This document shows positions 48,811-59,482 of a DNA stretch of 64,000 bases, piece by piece (position 1 is the stretch's first letter; each line of letters opens with the position of its first letter). Below the pieces are notes generated by a model, which was given only the letters and a program-made list of their open reading frames with translations, was not told the origin of the DNA and searched no databases. The DNA is from Flavobacteriaceae bacterium (GTDB lineage: Bacteria; Bacteroidota; Bacteroidia; Flavobacteriales; Flavobacteriaceae): assembly GCA_029238515.1 (NCBI GenBank), contig JAQWFW010000032.1:1-64000 (forward strand), read 5' to 3'. The position numbers and the translations under genes are program-made.

Positions 48811-49596
48811 ATGGCACAAGTAGAAGTCAAAGACTTATTAGACAATGGTGTTCACTTCGGACACCTCACAAGAAAATGGGACCCAAACATGGCCCCATTC
48901 ATTTACATGGAGCGCAATGGTATCCACATCATTAACCTCTACAAAACAGCTGCAAAATTAGAAGAAGCGACGAAAGCTCTTGCAAAAATTGCAGCTTCAG
49001 GACGAAAAATTCTTTTCGTAGCTACAAAAAAACAAGCCAAAGATATTGTTGCCGAAAAAGCAGCAAACGTCAATATGCCCTACATCACTGAGCGTTGGCC
49101 AGGGGGTATGCTTACCAATTTCGTAACCATCCGTAAGGCGGTTAAGAAAATGGCATCAATCGATCGCATGAAAAAAGACGGAACATTTAACACACTTTCT
49201 AAGAAAGAACGTCTTCAGGTTGATCGTTTAAGAGCAAAACTAGAGAAAAACTTAGGTTCTATCTCTGATATGACTCGTCTTCCAGGAGCACTGTTTGTTG
49301 TAGATATCAAAAGAGAGCACATCGCAATCAAAGAAGCTCAAAAATTAAATATTCCAATTTTTGCAATGGTTGACACCAACTCTGATCCAAGACAAGTCGA
49401 TTTCGTTATTCCATCAAATGACGATGCATCCAAGTCAATCAACAAAATATTGACAACCGTAACAGAAGGGATTGCTGAAGGACTTGCAAACAGAAAAGCA
49501 GAAAAGGAAGGAAAAGCTAATGAAAGTAATGCTCAAGAAGCTGCACCAAAAGCCGAAGTTCCTACTGTTGAAACTGCAACTCAAGAAGAAGAATAA
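48811..49596 (+). CDS. rpsB: 30S ribosomal protein S2
   Basis: LLDNGVHFGHLTRKWDPNMAPFIY. Confidence 0.98.
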   Translation: MAQVEVKDLLDNGVHFGHLTRKWDPNMAPFIYMERNGIHIINLYKTAAKLEEATKALAKIAASGRKILFVATKKQAKDIVAEKAANVNMPYITERWPGGMLTNFVTIRKAVKKMASIDRMKKDGTFNTLSKKERLQVDRLRAKLEKNLGSISDMTRLPGALFVVDIKREHIAIKEAQKLNIPIFAMVDTNSDPRQVDFVIPSNDDASKSINKILTTVTEGIAEGLANRKAEKEGKANESNAQEAAPKAEVPTVETATQEEE

Positions 49597-49621
49597 TTTT
49601 TTTAAATAAATAAAAAACAAC

Positions 49622-49665
49622 AAAGTCGTAAAGTTCTTCTATTGAATAATTTTTCGGCTTTTTTT
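49622..49665 (+). terminator. Candidate attenuator/terminator between rpsB and tsf
   Basis: AAAGTCG...CGGCTTT (7 bp, one wobble) followed by T-run. Confidence 0.45.
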
Positions 49666-49678
49666 AAAACTAAAAATC

Positions 49679-50644
49679 ATGACAAAGATTACAGCTGCTG
49701 AAGTAAATAAACTAAGACAGGCTACTGGTGCAGGAATGATGGACTGTAAAAAGGCCCTCGTAGAAGCTGAAGGGGATTTTGATAATGCTATTGATATTCT
49801 TCGCAAGAAGGGACAAAAAGTTGCTGCAAAAAGAGCAGACCGTGACTCCACAGAAGGAGCGGCAGTTGCAAAAGTAAACAGCGACAACACCTCTGGGGTA
49901 GCAATTGTTTTAGGATGTGAAACCGACTTCGTTGGAAAAAATGAAAACTTCCTTGCTTTAGCAAATCAATTGGCAGAAATTGCCCTTGAGCAGGACTCTA
50001 AAGACACCTTTTTAGCTGCAGATTTTGGAGGAATGACTGTAGCAGAAAAACTTATTGAACAAACAGGTGTTATTGGCGAAAAACTTGATTTGAAATCCTT
50101 TGAAAAAGTAAAAGCTCCATATGTAGGTGCTTATGTGCATATCAACAAAATTGCAGCCCTTGTAGGACTCTCTGCAAACGTTGAAAATGCCGCAACACTT
50201 GCCAAAGATCTTGCGATGCAAGTAGCATCAATGGGGGCAACTTCATTGTCATACAAAGATTTTGATCCCGCTTTTGTTGCTTCTGAAACTGAAGCGCGTA
50301 TTGCGGTCATTGAAAAAGACAATATCGAACTTGAACGATTGGGCAAAACATTAAAGAATGTTCCAAAATACATTTCAATGGCTCAATTGACCCCCGAAGT
50401 TTTGGCTCAAGCAGAAGACGATGCAAAAGCACAACTAAAAGCAGAAGGAAAACCAGAGCAAATTTGGGATAAAATTTTACCCGGTAAAATGGACCGATTT
50501 ATATCTGATAACACTACACTCGACAAAGAGCAATGTTTGTTAGACCAAGACTTCATTAAAGATGATAAAAGCACTGTTGCAAAATATGTCGCTTCTTATG
50601 GTGAGGTTGAAGTAACTGGATTCAAAAGAGTAACGCTAGGTTAA
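49679..50644 (+). CDS. tsf: Translation elongation factor Ts
   Basis: LRQATGAGMMDCKKALVEAEGDFDNAI. Confidence 0.98.
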   Translation: MTKITAAEVNKLRQATGAGMMDCKKALVEAEGDFDNAIDILRKKGQKVAAKRADRDSTEGAAVAKVNSDNTSGVAIVLGCETDFVGKNENFLALANQLAEIALEQDSKDTFLAADFGGMTVAEKLIEQTGVIGEKLDLKSFEKVKAPYVGAYVHINKIAALVGLSANVENAATLAKDLAMQVASMGATSLSYKDFDPAFVASETEARIAVIEKDNIELERLGKTLKNVPKYISMAQLTPEVLAQAEDDAKAQLKAEGKPEQIWDKILPGKMDRFISDNTTLDKEQCLLDQDFIKDDKSTVAKYVASYGEVEVTGFKRVTLG

Positions 50645-50673
50645 TACAAACCAAGAATTACAACTATTAAATT

Positions 50674-50707
50674 AAACCCTGTGCCTAACCGACACAGGGT
50701 TTTTTTA
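50674..50707 (+). terminator. Intrinsic terminator after tsf
   Basis: AAACCCTGTG-CCTAACCGA-CACAGGGTTTTTTT. Confidence 0.9.
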
Positions 50708-50763
50708 AACACTAAAAAACCTTTTGCACACACCAAGTCTTCAAAAAATTTTAAGATATTGCT

Positions 50764-50771
50764 TATATTTG
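50764..50771 (+). promoter_or_regulatory. -7 promoter element TATATTTG upstream of pyrH
   Basis: Exact TAnnTTTG match after the tsf terminator. Confidence 0.55.
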
Positions 50772-50790
50772 TGCAACGATCAAAACAATT

Positions 50791-51495
50791 ATGGCTTATA
50801 AACGCATCTTACTCAAACTCTCTGGCGAAGCACTCATGGGTAATCGACAGTACGGAATAGACCCACAACGCCTTTCCGAATACGCAAAAGATATCAAAGA
50901 CATTGTAGATAAAGGTATCGAAGTTGCTATTGTTATTGGCGGTGGAAATATTTTTAGAGGAGTAGCAGGAGCCAGCAACGGTATGGATCGCGTTCAAGGC
51001 GATCATATGGGGATGTTGGCCACAGTCATCAATGGATTGGCTTTACAGAGTGCCTTAGAAAATGAAGAAATCCCTACCCGATTACAATCTGCAATCAAAA
51101 TTAATGAAGTTGCAGAGCCATTTATTCGCCGAAAGGCCATGCGTCATTTGGAAAAAGGACGAGTAGTAATCTTTGGTGGCGGAACAGGTAATCCATACTT
51201 TACAACAGATTCTGCAGCTGTTCTGAGGGCTATTGAAATAGAAGCCGATGTGATCCTAAAAGGAACTAGAGTAGATGGAATCTATTCTGCTGACCCCGAA
51301 AAAGATGCATCAGCAAGTAAATTTAGCACCATCAGTTTCGATGATGTTCTCAGCAAAGGGCTAAAAGTCATGGATACTACAGCATTCACCCTAAGTCAAG
51401 AAAATGAATTGCCTATCATTGTTTTTGATATGAATAAAAAAGGAAATTTAATGAAAATTGTTTCTGGAGAACAAATTGGAACTACAGTAAGTTAA
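50791..51495 (+). CDS. pyrH: UMP kinase
   Basis: [22 protein letters not shown]. Confidence 0.98.
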   Translation: MAYKRILLKLSGEALMGNRQYGIDPQRLSEYAKDIKDIVDKGIEVAIVIGGGNIFRGVAGASNGMDRVQGDHMGMLATVINGLALQSALENEEIPTRLQSAIKINEVAEPFIRRKAMRHLEKGRVVIFGGGTGNPYFTTDSAAVLRAIEIEADVILKGTRVDGIYSADPEKDASASKFSTISFDDVLSKGLKVMDTTAFTLSQENELPIIVFDMNKKGNLMKIVSGEQIGTTVS

Positions 51496-51505
51496 TTGAA
51501 AAAAA

Positions 51506-52063
51506 ATGAACGAAGAAATTGAATTCATATTGGACAGTGCGAAGGAAGCTATGGATAAAGCCCTAAAGCACCTTGAAAAACAGTTTGTAAACATTCGTGC
51601 AGGAAAAGCAAGCCCCTCTATGTTGGGCAGCGTCACTGTTGATTATTATGGAACACAAACCCCTTTGGCTCAAGTTGCAAATGTAAACACCCCAGATGGT
51701 CGAACAATTACGGTTCAACCATGGGAAAAAAGCATGTTACAAGATATAGAACATGCCATTATGGTCGCCAACTTAGGGTTCAATCCAATGAATAATGGTG
51801 AGAGTATCATCATCAATGTTCCACCACTAACAGAAGAACGTCGCCGAGAACTTGCAAAACAAGCAAAATCTGAAGCTGAAGATGCAAAAATATCCATCCG
51901 AGGAGCGCGAAAAGATGGCAATAATGAACTCAAAAAGCTAAGTGATATTTCTGAAGATCTTAAGAAAAATACCGAAACTGATATTCAAGAGATGACAGAC
52001 GCCTACATTGTCAAAGCCGATACTCTTTTTAACGCAAAAGAAAAAGAAATTTTGACCGTATAA
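51506..52063 (+). CDS. frr: Ribosome recycling factor
   Basis: IRAGKASPSMLGSVTVDYYGTQTPLAQVANV. Confidence 0.98.
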   Translation: MNEEIEFILDSAKEAMDKALKHLEKQFVNIRAGKASPSMLGSVTVDYYGTQTPLAQVANVNTPDGRTITVQPWEKSMLQDIEHAIMVANLGFNPMNNGESIIINVPPLTEERRRELAKQAKSEAEDAKISIRGARKDGNNELKKLSDISEDLKKNTETDIQEMTDAYIVKADTLFNAKEKEILTV

Positions 52064-52146
52064 CCCTCTGCAATTCTCTAAATAAATTTAACTTTTCTTT
52101 TAGAAAGCCCCCTAAAAATTATGCTCACAAATCCAATGGTTTTGTA

Positions 52147-52154
52147 TACCTTTG
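52147..52154 (+). promoter_or_regulatory. -7 promoter element TACCTTTG upstream of RND gene
   Basis: Exact TAnnTTTG match 19 nt before the start codon. Confidence 0.5.
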
Positions 52155-52172
52155 ACGACTTCATAATCAAGT

Positions 52173-54566
52173 ATGTTTAAAGTATTTTCTTCAGGCTTTT
52201 GGGAAGCTGTAGCCCGTCTTATTCTTCGTAATCGCATCCTTATTCTTATATTGATTGGTATTGGAACAGGGCTTATGGTGTCGCAATGGAATAAAATGCG
52301 TTTTACTTATACTGAAGCCAACTTGCTCCCTGATCGACACCCAACAAACCTAGAATACAACACTTTTTTGGATGTTTTTGGCGAAGAGGGCAATATCATT
52401 GTCATAGGAGTAAAAGACAGCACACTTCTTACTGTAGAAAAATTAAACGCTTGGAATCGTTTCAGCAAATCATTTAGTGACAACGAAAATATTGAAGCCG
52501 TCATAACGCTTCAAGATTTAAAAAAATTAATTAAAAACGAGAAAAAACAACAGTTTGATTTTGAACCTATCATCAACGATTCTATTCAAACAAATGAAGA
52601 GGTAGAACAATTGCAACGTTCATTATCTTTAGATTTTCCGTTTTATGACGATGTCCTCTACAATAAAGAATCGAAAGCGATTCGGACCATTGTTTATTTA
52701 AAAAAATCAATTGTCAATACTTCTGTAAGAAAGGAGTTTATTATGGACGAATTGATTCCTAAAATTGAAGCCTTTGAACGCCACACAAATTTAAATGTAA
52801 GAGCATCTGGAATGCCCTATGTCCGTACATTGAATTCTCAAAATATCATTGACGAAATAGAGATTTTTATTTTAGCCGCTATACTCATTACCTCGCTTAT
52901 ATTTTATTTATTTTTCCGTTCTTATCGTGCAACATTCATCTCTATGTTTGTAGTGGTGATTGGCGTAATGTGGACCTTTGGTATTTTGGGGCTTCTCGAA
53001 TATGAAATTACTGTACTAACAGCACTCATTCCTCCGCTGATTATTGTCATAGGTGTTCCAAACTGTATTTTCTTAATTAATAAATACCAGCACGAGGTCA
53101 ACAATCATGGGAATAAAGCAAAATCACTCCAACGTGTAATTACCAAGGTCGGTAATGCCACCCTAATGACCAATACAACAACAGCATCTGGTTTTGCCAC
53201 CTTCGTGATTACACAAAGTAAACTCCTCATAGAATTTGGTACTGTGGCCTCGCTGAGCATCATGGCTATTTTTATTCTTTGTTTGCTCATTATTCCAATT
53301 ATTTACAGCTTCATGCCTATGCCCAAAGAAAAGCACTTGGAGCACCTGAATAAACGCTGGATCAATCGATTGGGCGATTGGATAGAGCAAACCGTTAAAC
53401 ACAAAAATATAGCCATTTACTCCATTTCAATCATTCTTTTAGCCACGAGTATTATCGGAATTTATCAAATAAAAACTTCTGGCAGTCTTTTGGAAGATAT
53501 GCCGAAAAGCGCCGAGTTTTTCGGAGATATTGAGTTTTACGAACAAGAATTCAACGGAGTAATGCCTTTAGAGATTCTCATCGATACCAAGCGCAAAAAA
53601 GGGGTTTTGAAAAGATCTACATTAAAACGCATGAATGAACTGGAAGAGCTTATTGTGGAAATCCCCGAACTTTCAAAACCGCTTTCCATTGTTGGCCTAG
53701 TCAAATATGCTAAACAAGCGTTTTATAATGGAAATCCAAAATACTATCAATTACCCACAGCACAAGAAAACAGCTTCATTTTGTCTTATGCAAAAAACAC
53801 AACAAACGATGTGAGTTTGTTGAAAAATTATGTGGATTCGACAGGGCGATATGCACGTATTACCACATTTATGAAAAATGCTGAAATTGAAAAAATGGAG
53901 CGCATTGAAGAACGATTAAAAGAAAAAATTGAAAAAATATTTCCAGAAGATCGCTACGAGGTAACACTCACTGGAAAAGCGTTTCTGTTTCAAAAAGGAA
54001 CTCGTTTTCTCATTCGCAATTTAATTTTATCTCTGGCACTTGCTATTGTACTAATCTCATTGTTTATGGCTTACATGTTTAGGTCATTCCGAATGATCAT
54101 CATTTCTTTAATCCCTAATCTTCTACCGCTTTTGGTTACTGCTGGAATGATGGGTTATTTAGGAGTTCCTATAAAACCTTCGACAATATTGGTGTTTAGC
54201 ATTGCCTTTGGAATATCCGTAGATGACACCATTCACTTTTTGGCGAAATATCGTCAAGAATTACTTGCAAACCACTGGCGCATAAAGAAATCTATTTTTG
54301 CTGCACTGCGAGAAACAGGGGTAAGTATGTTCTATACTTCCATTGTTTTATTCTTTGGTTTTTCAGTATTCATTACTTCTAACTTTGGTGGAACAGTCGC
54401 TTTAGGAGCGCTCATCTCAGGGACTTTATTGCTCGCAATGATGGCCAATTTATTACTTTTGCCTGTATTGCTTCTGTCTTTGGAACGCAGTATTGCAAAC
54501 AAACAAGTTTTGAAAGAACCACCGCTAAATATCATCCCCGAGATCAAGGATGCTGAAGAAGAATAA
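52173..54566 (+). CDS. RND/MMPL superfamily transporter
   Basis: Two 5-6 TM blocks with large loops; FGISVDDTIHFLAKYRQE. Confidence 0.92.
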   Translation: MFKVFSSGFWEAVARLILRNRILILILIGIGTGLMVSQWNKMRFTYTEANLLPDRHPTNLEYNTFLDVFGEEGNIIVIGVKDSTLLTVEKLNAWNRFSKSFSDNENIEAVITLQDLKKLIKNEKKQQFDFEPIINDSIQTNEEVEQLQRSLSLDFPFYDDVLYNKESKAIRTIVYLKKSIVNTSVRKEFIMDELIPKIEAFERHTNLNVRASGMPYVRTLNSQNIIDEIEIFILAAILITSLIFYLFFRSYRATFISMFVVVIGVMWTFGILGLLEYEITVLTALIPPLIIVIGVPNCIFLINKYQHEVNNHGNKAKSLQRVITKVGNATLMTNTTTASGFATFVITQSKLLIEFGTVASLSIMAIFILCLLIIPIIYSFMPMPKEKHLEHLNKRWINRLGDWIEQTVKHKNIAIYSISIILLATSIIGIYQIKTSGSLLEDMPKSAEFFGDIEFYEQEFNGVMPLEILIDTKRKKGVLKRSTLKRMNELEELIVEIPELSKPLSIVGLVKYAKQAFYNGNPKYYQLPTAQENSFILSYAKNTTNDVSLLKNYVDSTGRYARITTFMKNAEIEKMERIEERLKEKIEKIFPEDRYEVTLTGKAFLFQKGTRFLIRNLILSLALAIVLISLFMAYMFRSFRMIIISLIPNLLPLLVTAGMMGYLGVPIKPSTILVFSIAFGISVDDTIHFLAKYRQELLANHWRIKKSIFAALRETGVSMFYTSIVLFFGFSVFITSNFGGTVALGALISGTLLLAMMANLLLLPVLLLSLERSIANKQVLKEPPLNIIPEIKDAEEE

Positions 54567-54621
54567 ATATCCTTCTTCTTTGTTTCTAAAGTTTTATATT
54601 TGTAGCTAATTTTAGGGATAC

Positions 54622-56064
54622 ATGATCAAGAGTACAGTAGCAGAACTTTTTGCACAAGAGATAAAACATATTGATGTTGAGGTTAAAGGATGGGTAAAAT
54701 CATTTAGAGCGAATCGCTTTATTGCCCTTAATGACGGATCTACACTACACAATATTCAATGTGTTGTCGATTTTGAATCTATGGAAGAAGAACTTCTAAA
54801 GCGCATCACCTTAGGAGCTGCGGTGCACATAAAAGGCAATTTGGTCGAAAGTCAAGGTAAAGGACAAGATGTGGAAATTCAAGTCTCAAGTATCGAAATT
54901 TTAGGGGATGCCGACCCCGAGCTTGTGTCCAAAACCATTTTACAACCAAAACGTCATTCATTAGAATTTTTGAGAGAACAAGCGCACCTTAGAGTGCGTA
55001 CCAATACTTTTGGCGCTGTCATGCGTTTGCGCTCATCTCTTTCGTTTGCTGTTCATGATTATTTTCATAAAAACGGCTTCAATTATATGCATGCGCCCAT
55101 CATCACAGGAAGCGATGCTGAAGGTGCAGGTGAAATGTTTCGTGTTACCACTTTAGATCCAAAAAATCCACCACTTACAGATGATGGCAAAGTAGATTAT
55201 TCCAAAGATTTCTTTGGAAAAGAAACAAACCTAACCGTTTCTGGACAGCTAGAAGCCGAAACCTACGCTATGGCGCTAGGAAAAGTCTACACTTTTGGCC
55301 CAACATTTAGAGCCGAAAACTCCAATACCTCCAGACACCTTGCCGAATTTTGGATGATAGAACCCGAAGTCGCGTTTATGGATTTGGAAGGCAATATGGA
55401 TCTTGCAGAAGATTTTTTAAAATACGTCATCAGCTATGTATTAAAAAATAATGCAAAAGATCTCGCTTTTCTAGAGCAACGCTTAGAACAAGAGGAAAAG
55501 TCTAAACCACAAAATGAGCGTAGCAGTATGCGCTTAACAGAAAAATTAGAATTTGTTTTAGAGAATAATTTTAAACGGGTAAGTTATTCTGAAGCGATTG
55601 ATATTTTAAGAAATAGCAAACCCAATAAAAAGAAAAAATTCAAATACCCAATCAATGAATGGGGCGCAGATTTACAAAGTGAACACGAACGCTTTTTAGT
55701 TGAAAAACATTTTAAGTGTCCCGTTATTTTATTTGACTACCCCGCCAATATTAAAGCATTCTATATGCGTTTGAACGAAGATGGAAAAACAGTGCGAGCG
55801 ATGGATATCCTTTTTCCTGGAATTGGAGAAATTGTAGGCGGATCTCAGCGTGAAGAACGCCTCGAAGTCCTCAAAGAAAAAATGGCAGCACTTGATATCC
55901 CAGAAGAAGAACTGTGGTGGTACTTAGACCTCAGAACTTATGGGACAGCTGTGCATTCTGGATTTGGACTTGGATTTGAACGATTGGTGATGTTTGCCAC
56001 AGGGATGAGTAACATTAGAGACGTCATTCCTTACCCTAGAACGCCACAAAATGCCGAATTTTAA
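54622..56064 (+). CDS. asnS: Asparaginyl-tRNA synthetase
   Basis: GWVKSFRANRFIALNDGS, GFGLGFERLVMFATGMSNIRDVIPYPRTP. Confidence 0.97.
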   Translation: MIKSTVAELFAQEIKHIDVEVKGWVKSFRANRFIALNDGSTLHNIQCVVDFESMEEELLKRITLGAAVHIKGNLVESQGKGQDVEIQVSSIEILGDADPELVSKTILQPKRHSLEFLREQAHLRVRTNTFGAVMRLRSSLSFAVHDYFHKNGFNYMHAPIITGSDAEGAGEMFRVTTLDPKNPPLTDDGKVDYSKDFFGKETNLTVSGQLEAETYAMALGKVYTFGPTFRAENSNTSRHLAEFWMIEPEVAFMDLEGNMDLAEDFLKYVISYVLKNNAKDLAFLEQRLEQEEKSKPQNERSSMRLTEKLEFVLENNFKRVSYSEAIDILRNSKPNKKKKFKYPINEWGADLQSEHERFLVEKHFKCPVILFDYPANIKAFYMRLNEDGKTVRAMDILFPGIGEIVGGSQREERLEVLKEKMAALDIPEEELWWYLDLRTYGTAVHSGFGLGFERLVMFATGMSNIRDVIPYPRTPQNAEF

Positions 56065-56153
56065 CTGCAAAAAGCAACAGTCGAGTAATTAATCAAAACT
56101 AGAACTCAACAATATCAATAGTTTTTTTAATTTTATACAAACCCAAATAAGCA

Positions 56154-57608
56154 ATGCTAAAGCAGTACTTACAATTTAAACTTTCTCAAAAACTGTCTCC
56201 ACAGCAGATTCAGTTGATGAAACTTATTCAGCTGCCCACACAAGCATTTGAACAGCGATTAAAACAAGAACTCGAAGAAAATCCAGCTTTAGAGCATGGT
56301 AAAGACAATGAAAATGATGGTTTTGAAGATGCATATTCAGATCATGATCTAGGAGACAATGAACAGATTAATGCAGAAGACATCAATGTAGATGATTACC
56401 TCAGTGATGACGAAATTCCTGCATACCGACTCCACGCCAATAACTATAGTGCAGATGATGATTCGAAAACAATCCCCTATGCTTCAGGCACATCGTTTAC
56501 ACAAATTTTGATTGATCAACTCAACACCTTTCGATTGGAGGATCAAAACTATGAAATTGCCAAATTTCTTATTGGCAGTATCGACGACAGTGGTTATATC
56601 CGAAGGCAACTTTTAGATTTGACAGATGATTTGGCTTTTACACAAAATATTTACACCGATATTCAAACGATTGAAAAAGTATTAAAAGTTGTTCAACAGC
56701 TGGACCCTCCTGGTGTTGGTGCTAGAGATTTACAAGAATGTCTGCTTATTCAACTACAAAGAAAAACACAAACTCAACATACAGAATACGCTATCAAAAT
56801 CATTGAAAATGCTTTTGAGCAATTCTCAAAAAAACACTACCAAAAACTTCTCAAAAAATTTAATATTTCAGAGCTTCAGCTTAAAGACGCCATTTTAGAA
56901 ATAGAGCGATTGAACCCAAAACCTGGAAGTTCTTTTTCCAACAATTTCCGCTCTACGGAACATGTTGTTCCTGATTTTACGATTAAAATTGTAGATGGCG
57001 AATTGGAGCTCACATTGAATGGCCGTAATGCGCCAGAACTACACGTTTCAAAATCCTACAATGAAATGTTACTTGGCTATAAAGCTTCAAAAGAAAAATC
57101 TAAAGCACAAAAAGAAGCTGTTCTGTTCATCAAACAAAAACTTGATGCCGCCAAATGGTTTATTGATGCCATACGCCAACGGCAACAAACACTACTACTT
57201 ACCATGAGCGCCATTATGCATTACCAAAAAGCATACTTTTTGTCTGGCGATGAAGAACAACTTCGCCCTATGATTTTAAAGGATATTGCCGATGAGGTCG
57301 AAATGGATGTCTCGACAATTTCTAGAGTTGCCAACAGTAAATATGTAGACACCCCCTATGGAACCAAACTGATTAAAGAGTTTTTTAGTGAATCCATGAC
57401 CAACGATCAGGGGGAAGAAGTGTCAACTCGAGAAATCAAAAGTATTTTAAAAACTGTTATTGCCGAAGAAGACAAGAAAAAACCTTTGACCGACGAAAAA
57501 CTTGCGAAAATACTTAAAGAAAAAGGGTATCCCATTGCACGAAGAACTGTAGCAAAGTACAGAGAGCAATTGGATTTTCCTGTAGCCCGACTGCGCAAAC
57601 AGATTTAA
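56154..57608 (+). CDS. rpoN: RNA polymerase sigma-54 factor
   Basis: LSPQQIQLMKLIQLPTQAFEQRL, C-terminal RPN-box-like ARRTVAKYREQL. Confidence 0.96.
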   Translation: MLKQYLQFKLSQKLSPQQIQLMKLIQLPTQAFEQRLKQELEENPALEHGKDNENDGFEDAYSDHDLGDNEQINAEDINVDDYLSDDEIPAYRLHANNYSADDDSKTIPYASGTSFTQILIDQLNTFRLEDQNYEIAKFLIGSIDDSGYIRRQLLDLTDDLAFTQNIYTDIQTIEKVLKVVQQLDPPGVGARDLQECLLIQLQRKTQTQHTEYAIKIIENAFEQFSKKHYQKLLKKFNISELQLKDAILEIERLNPKPGSSFSNNFRSTEHVVPDFTIKIVDGELELTLNGRNAPELHVSKSYNEMLLGYKASKEKSKAQKEAVLFIKQKLDAAKWFIDAIRQRQQTLLLTMSAIMHYQKAYFLSGDEEQLRPMILKDIADEVEMDVSTISRVANSKYVDTPYGTKLIKEFFSESMTNDQGEEVSTREIKSILKTVIAEEDKKKPLTDEKLAKILKEKGYPIARRTVAKYREQLDFPVARLRKQI

Positions 57609-57609
57609 G

Positions 57610-58053
57610 CTATACTTTTTTAATTACATTGGTGACAATCCCCCATATCACAAAGTCGTTTTCAGATGTAATTTGAATCGGTTTATAGTTTTTATTTTCA
57701 GGTTGTAGCCAAACCTCTCCATTGTCAACTTTTAATCTTTTCACCGTGAATTCACCATCTAAAAAACAAACAGCAATCCTGTTGTGTTCTGGTGTAAGAC
57801 TTCGGTCTATCACCAACAAATCGTTATCATTTAACCCCGCATCAATCATGGATTGACCACTTACTCGCGCAAAAAATGTTGCTTCTTTGTTCTTGATTAA
57901 TTCCGAATCTAACGATAGTCGTTCTTGCTTAAAATCGTCGGCTGGAGAGGGAAATCCTGCCGAGATTCCGGTATCAAAATAAATAACCCCTCGATCATTT
58001 TCTGGAGGTTTTGGAATAAAAAAAGTTAACGCTTGGCTGGTTTTTTTTGACAT
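57610..58053 (-). CDS. umuD: UmuD-like S24 autoprotease (DNA polymerase V subunit)
   Basis: ISAGFPSPA cleavage site, SGQSMIDAGL Ser, FTVKRLK Lys; start set at MSKKTSQ. Confidence 0.92.
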   Translation of the reverse strand: MSKKTSQALTFFIPKPPENDRGVIYFDTGISAGFPSPADDFKQERLSLDSELIKNKEATFFARVSGQSMIDAGLNDNDLLVIDRSLTPEHNRIAVCFLDGEFTVKRLKVDNGEVWLQPENKNYKPIQITSENDFVIWGIVTNVIKKV

Positions 58054-59306
58054 TGAACTGTAATTATATCTTTTAAATTGGTGGTGTACTGTGGCGATAA
58101 ATGTTCTTGACGCATTTTCCACGTAAGGGTTAAATCTTGATTGGCTAATTTGAGTTTTGGGGCATTGTATTTCTTATTCACTCGATCAATGGCATGCATC
58201 AAAGGTTTGTGGCGTGCATCTTCATGTGCAAACATTTGTAATTGATGATTATGTGTCGGCACAATGCCTGTAAGAATGACTCCTGCTTTTTTGTAATGAA
58301 TTCCTTTTTTATAGATAGAGCTTATGGCACGAACAGCACTTGAGCTGAGCACCAGACTAGAATCTGTAGGAAAAGGAATACTGACCATTGTACTGGCACG
58401 GTATTGCTCTGTATTTGTTTTAAAACGATCGCTGCGTAAAAACACAACAAGCATATGACAGCTGGAATTTTGACGCCGGAGTTTCTCTGCGCAACTGCTG
58501 GCAAATGTAGAAATACGTTCCTTTAAATCGCCTAAATCAGTCAGCGTGGTCTCAAAACTTCTTGTAGTAGCAATGGCGCGTTTGTTTTTGACTTGATCCA
58601 TCTCTATTTTAGAAATCCCTTCTAAATCTTTTTTTAACTTCCATTCGGTAATAGAGAATGTTTTGCATACCCAAAGGTCTGGAAGCTGAACAAAATCATA
58701 GGCTGTTTTAATTTGTTTTTGTGCCAATCTTTTGTGGAGTGCGTGGCCAATACCCCAAACGTTATCTATGGAAGTCCATTTGAGTGCTTTGATGCGTTTT
58801 TCTTCAGTATCAATAACATAGACCCCTCCTGTTTCTTTAGGAAACTTTCGAGCAATTTTATTGGCAATTTTACAAAGTGCTTTTGTTGGAGCAATGCCTA
58901 CACAAGTCGGAATTCCTGTCCACTTCAAAACACGATTACGGATATCATGGCCATAGGCCTCAAGCTTATAATGTTCGAACCCCTTGAATTGCAAAAATGC
59001 CTCATCAATACTATAAACCTCAACGTCTGGGGTGAATTGTTCTAAAATCTTCATGACACGACTGCTCATATCGCCATACAAAGGATAATTAGAAGAAAAA
59101 ACATGCACTTTATTGGCCTTAAAAAATGATTTGTATTTAAATGCAGGCGCGCCCATGGGAAGCCCCAAATCCTTTGCTTCATCACTACGCGCAATAACGC
59201 AACCGTCATTGTTAGATAAAATAGCAACCGGTTTCCCTTGTAAATTCGGATTAAAAACCCGTTCACAAGAGGCATAAAAATTGTTACAATCGACTAGTGC
59301 AAACAC
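58026..59306 (-). CDS. umuC: Y-family DNA polymerase UmuC (GTG start)
   Basis: FALVDCNNFYASCERVFNPNLQGKPVAILSNNDGCVIARS, VEVYSIDEAFLQF. Confidence 0.96.
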   Translation of the reverse strand: MFALVDCNNFYASCERVFNPNLQGKPVAILSNNDGCVIARSDEAKDLGLPMGAPAFKYKSFFKANKVHVFSSNYPLYGDMSSRVMKILEQFTPDVEVYSIDEAFLQFKGFEHYKLEAYGHDIRNRVLKWTGIPTCVGIAPTKALCKIANKIARKFPKETGGVYVIDTEEKRIKALKWTSIDNVWGIGHALHKRLAQKQIKTAYDFVQLPDLWVCKTFSITEWKLKKDLEGISKIEMDQVKNKRAIATTRSFETTLTDLGDLKERISTFASSCAEKLRRQNSSCHMLVVFLRSDRFKTNTEQYRASTMVSIPFPTDSSLVLSSSAVRAISSIYKKGIHYKKAGVILTGIVPTHNHQLQMFAHEDARHKPLMHAIDRVNKKYNAPKLKLANQDLTLTWKMRQEHLSPQYTTNLKDIITVQCQKKPAKR

Positions 59307-59439
59307 GATTGAAAGGTAGTGTATTTCTGCTTTTTTTTAAAATAGAAATTGTAATTTATTTTAATATAAAATGGTGTTATGAAAGTAAAGTTTTAACATT
59401 ATTTCCACAATTTTATGATGCGTGGTTTATGGATTTATA

Positions 59440-59447
59440 TACCTTTG
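59440..59447 (+). promoter_or_regulatory. -7 promoter element TACCTTTG upstream of TonB-dependent receptor
   Basis: Exact TAnnTTTG match. Confidence 0.5.
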
Positions 59448-59482
59448 GGGCTTATTTTAAACCTACTTAAAACAAACTTAAA

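Noticed and set aside
59393-59409. TTAACA-TTATT-TCCACA upstream of the TonB-dependent receptor
   Set aside because: Only two half-sites, one mismatched, far from the -7 element; AT-rich background makes this likely chance
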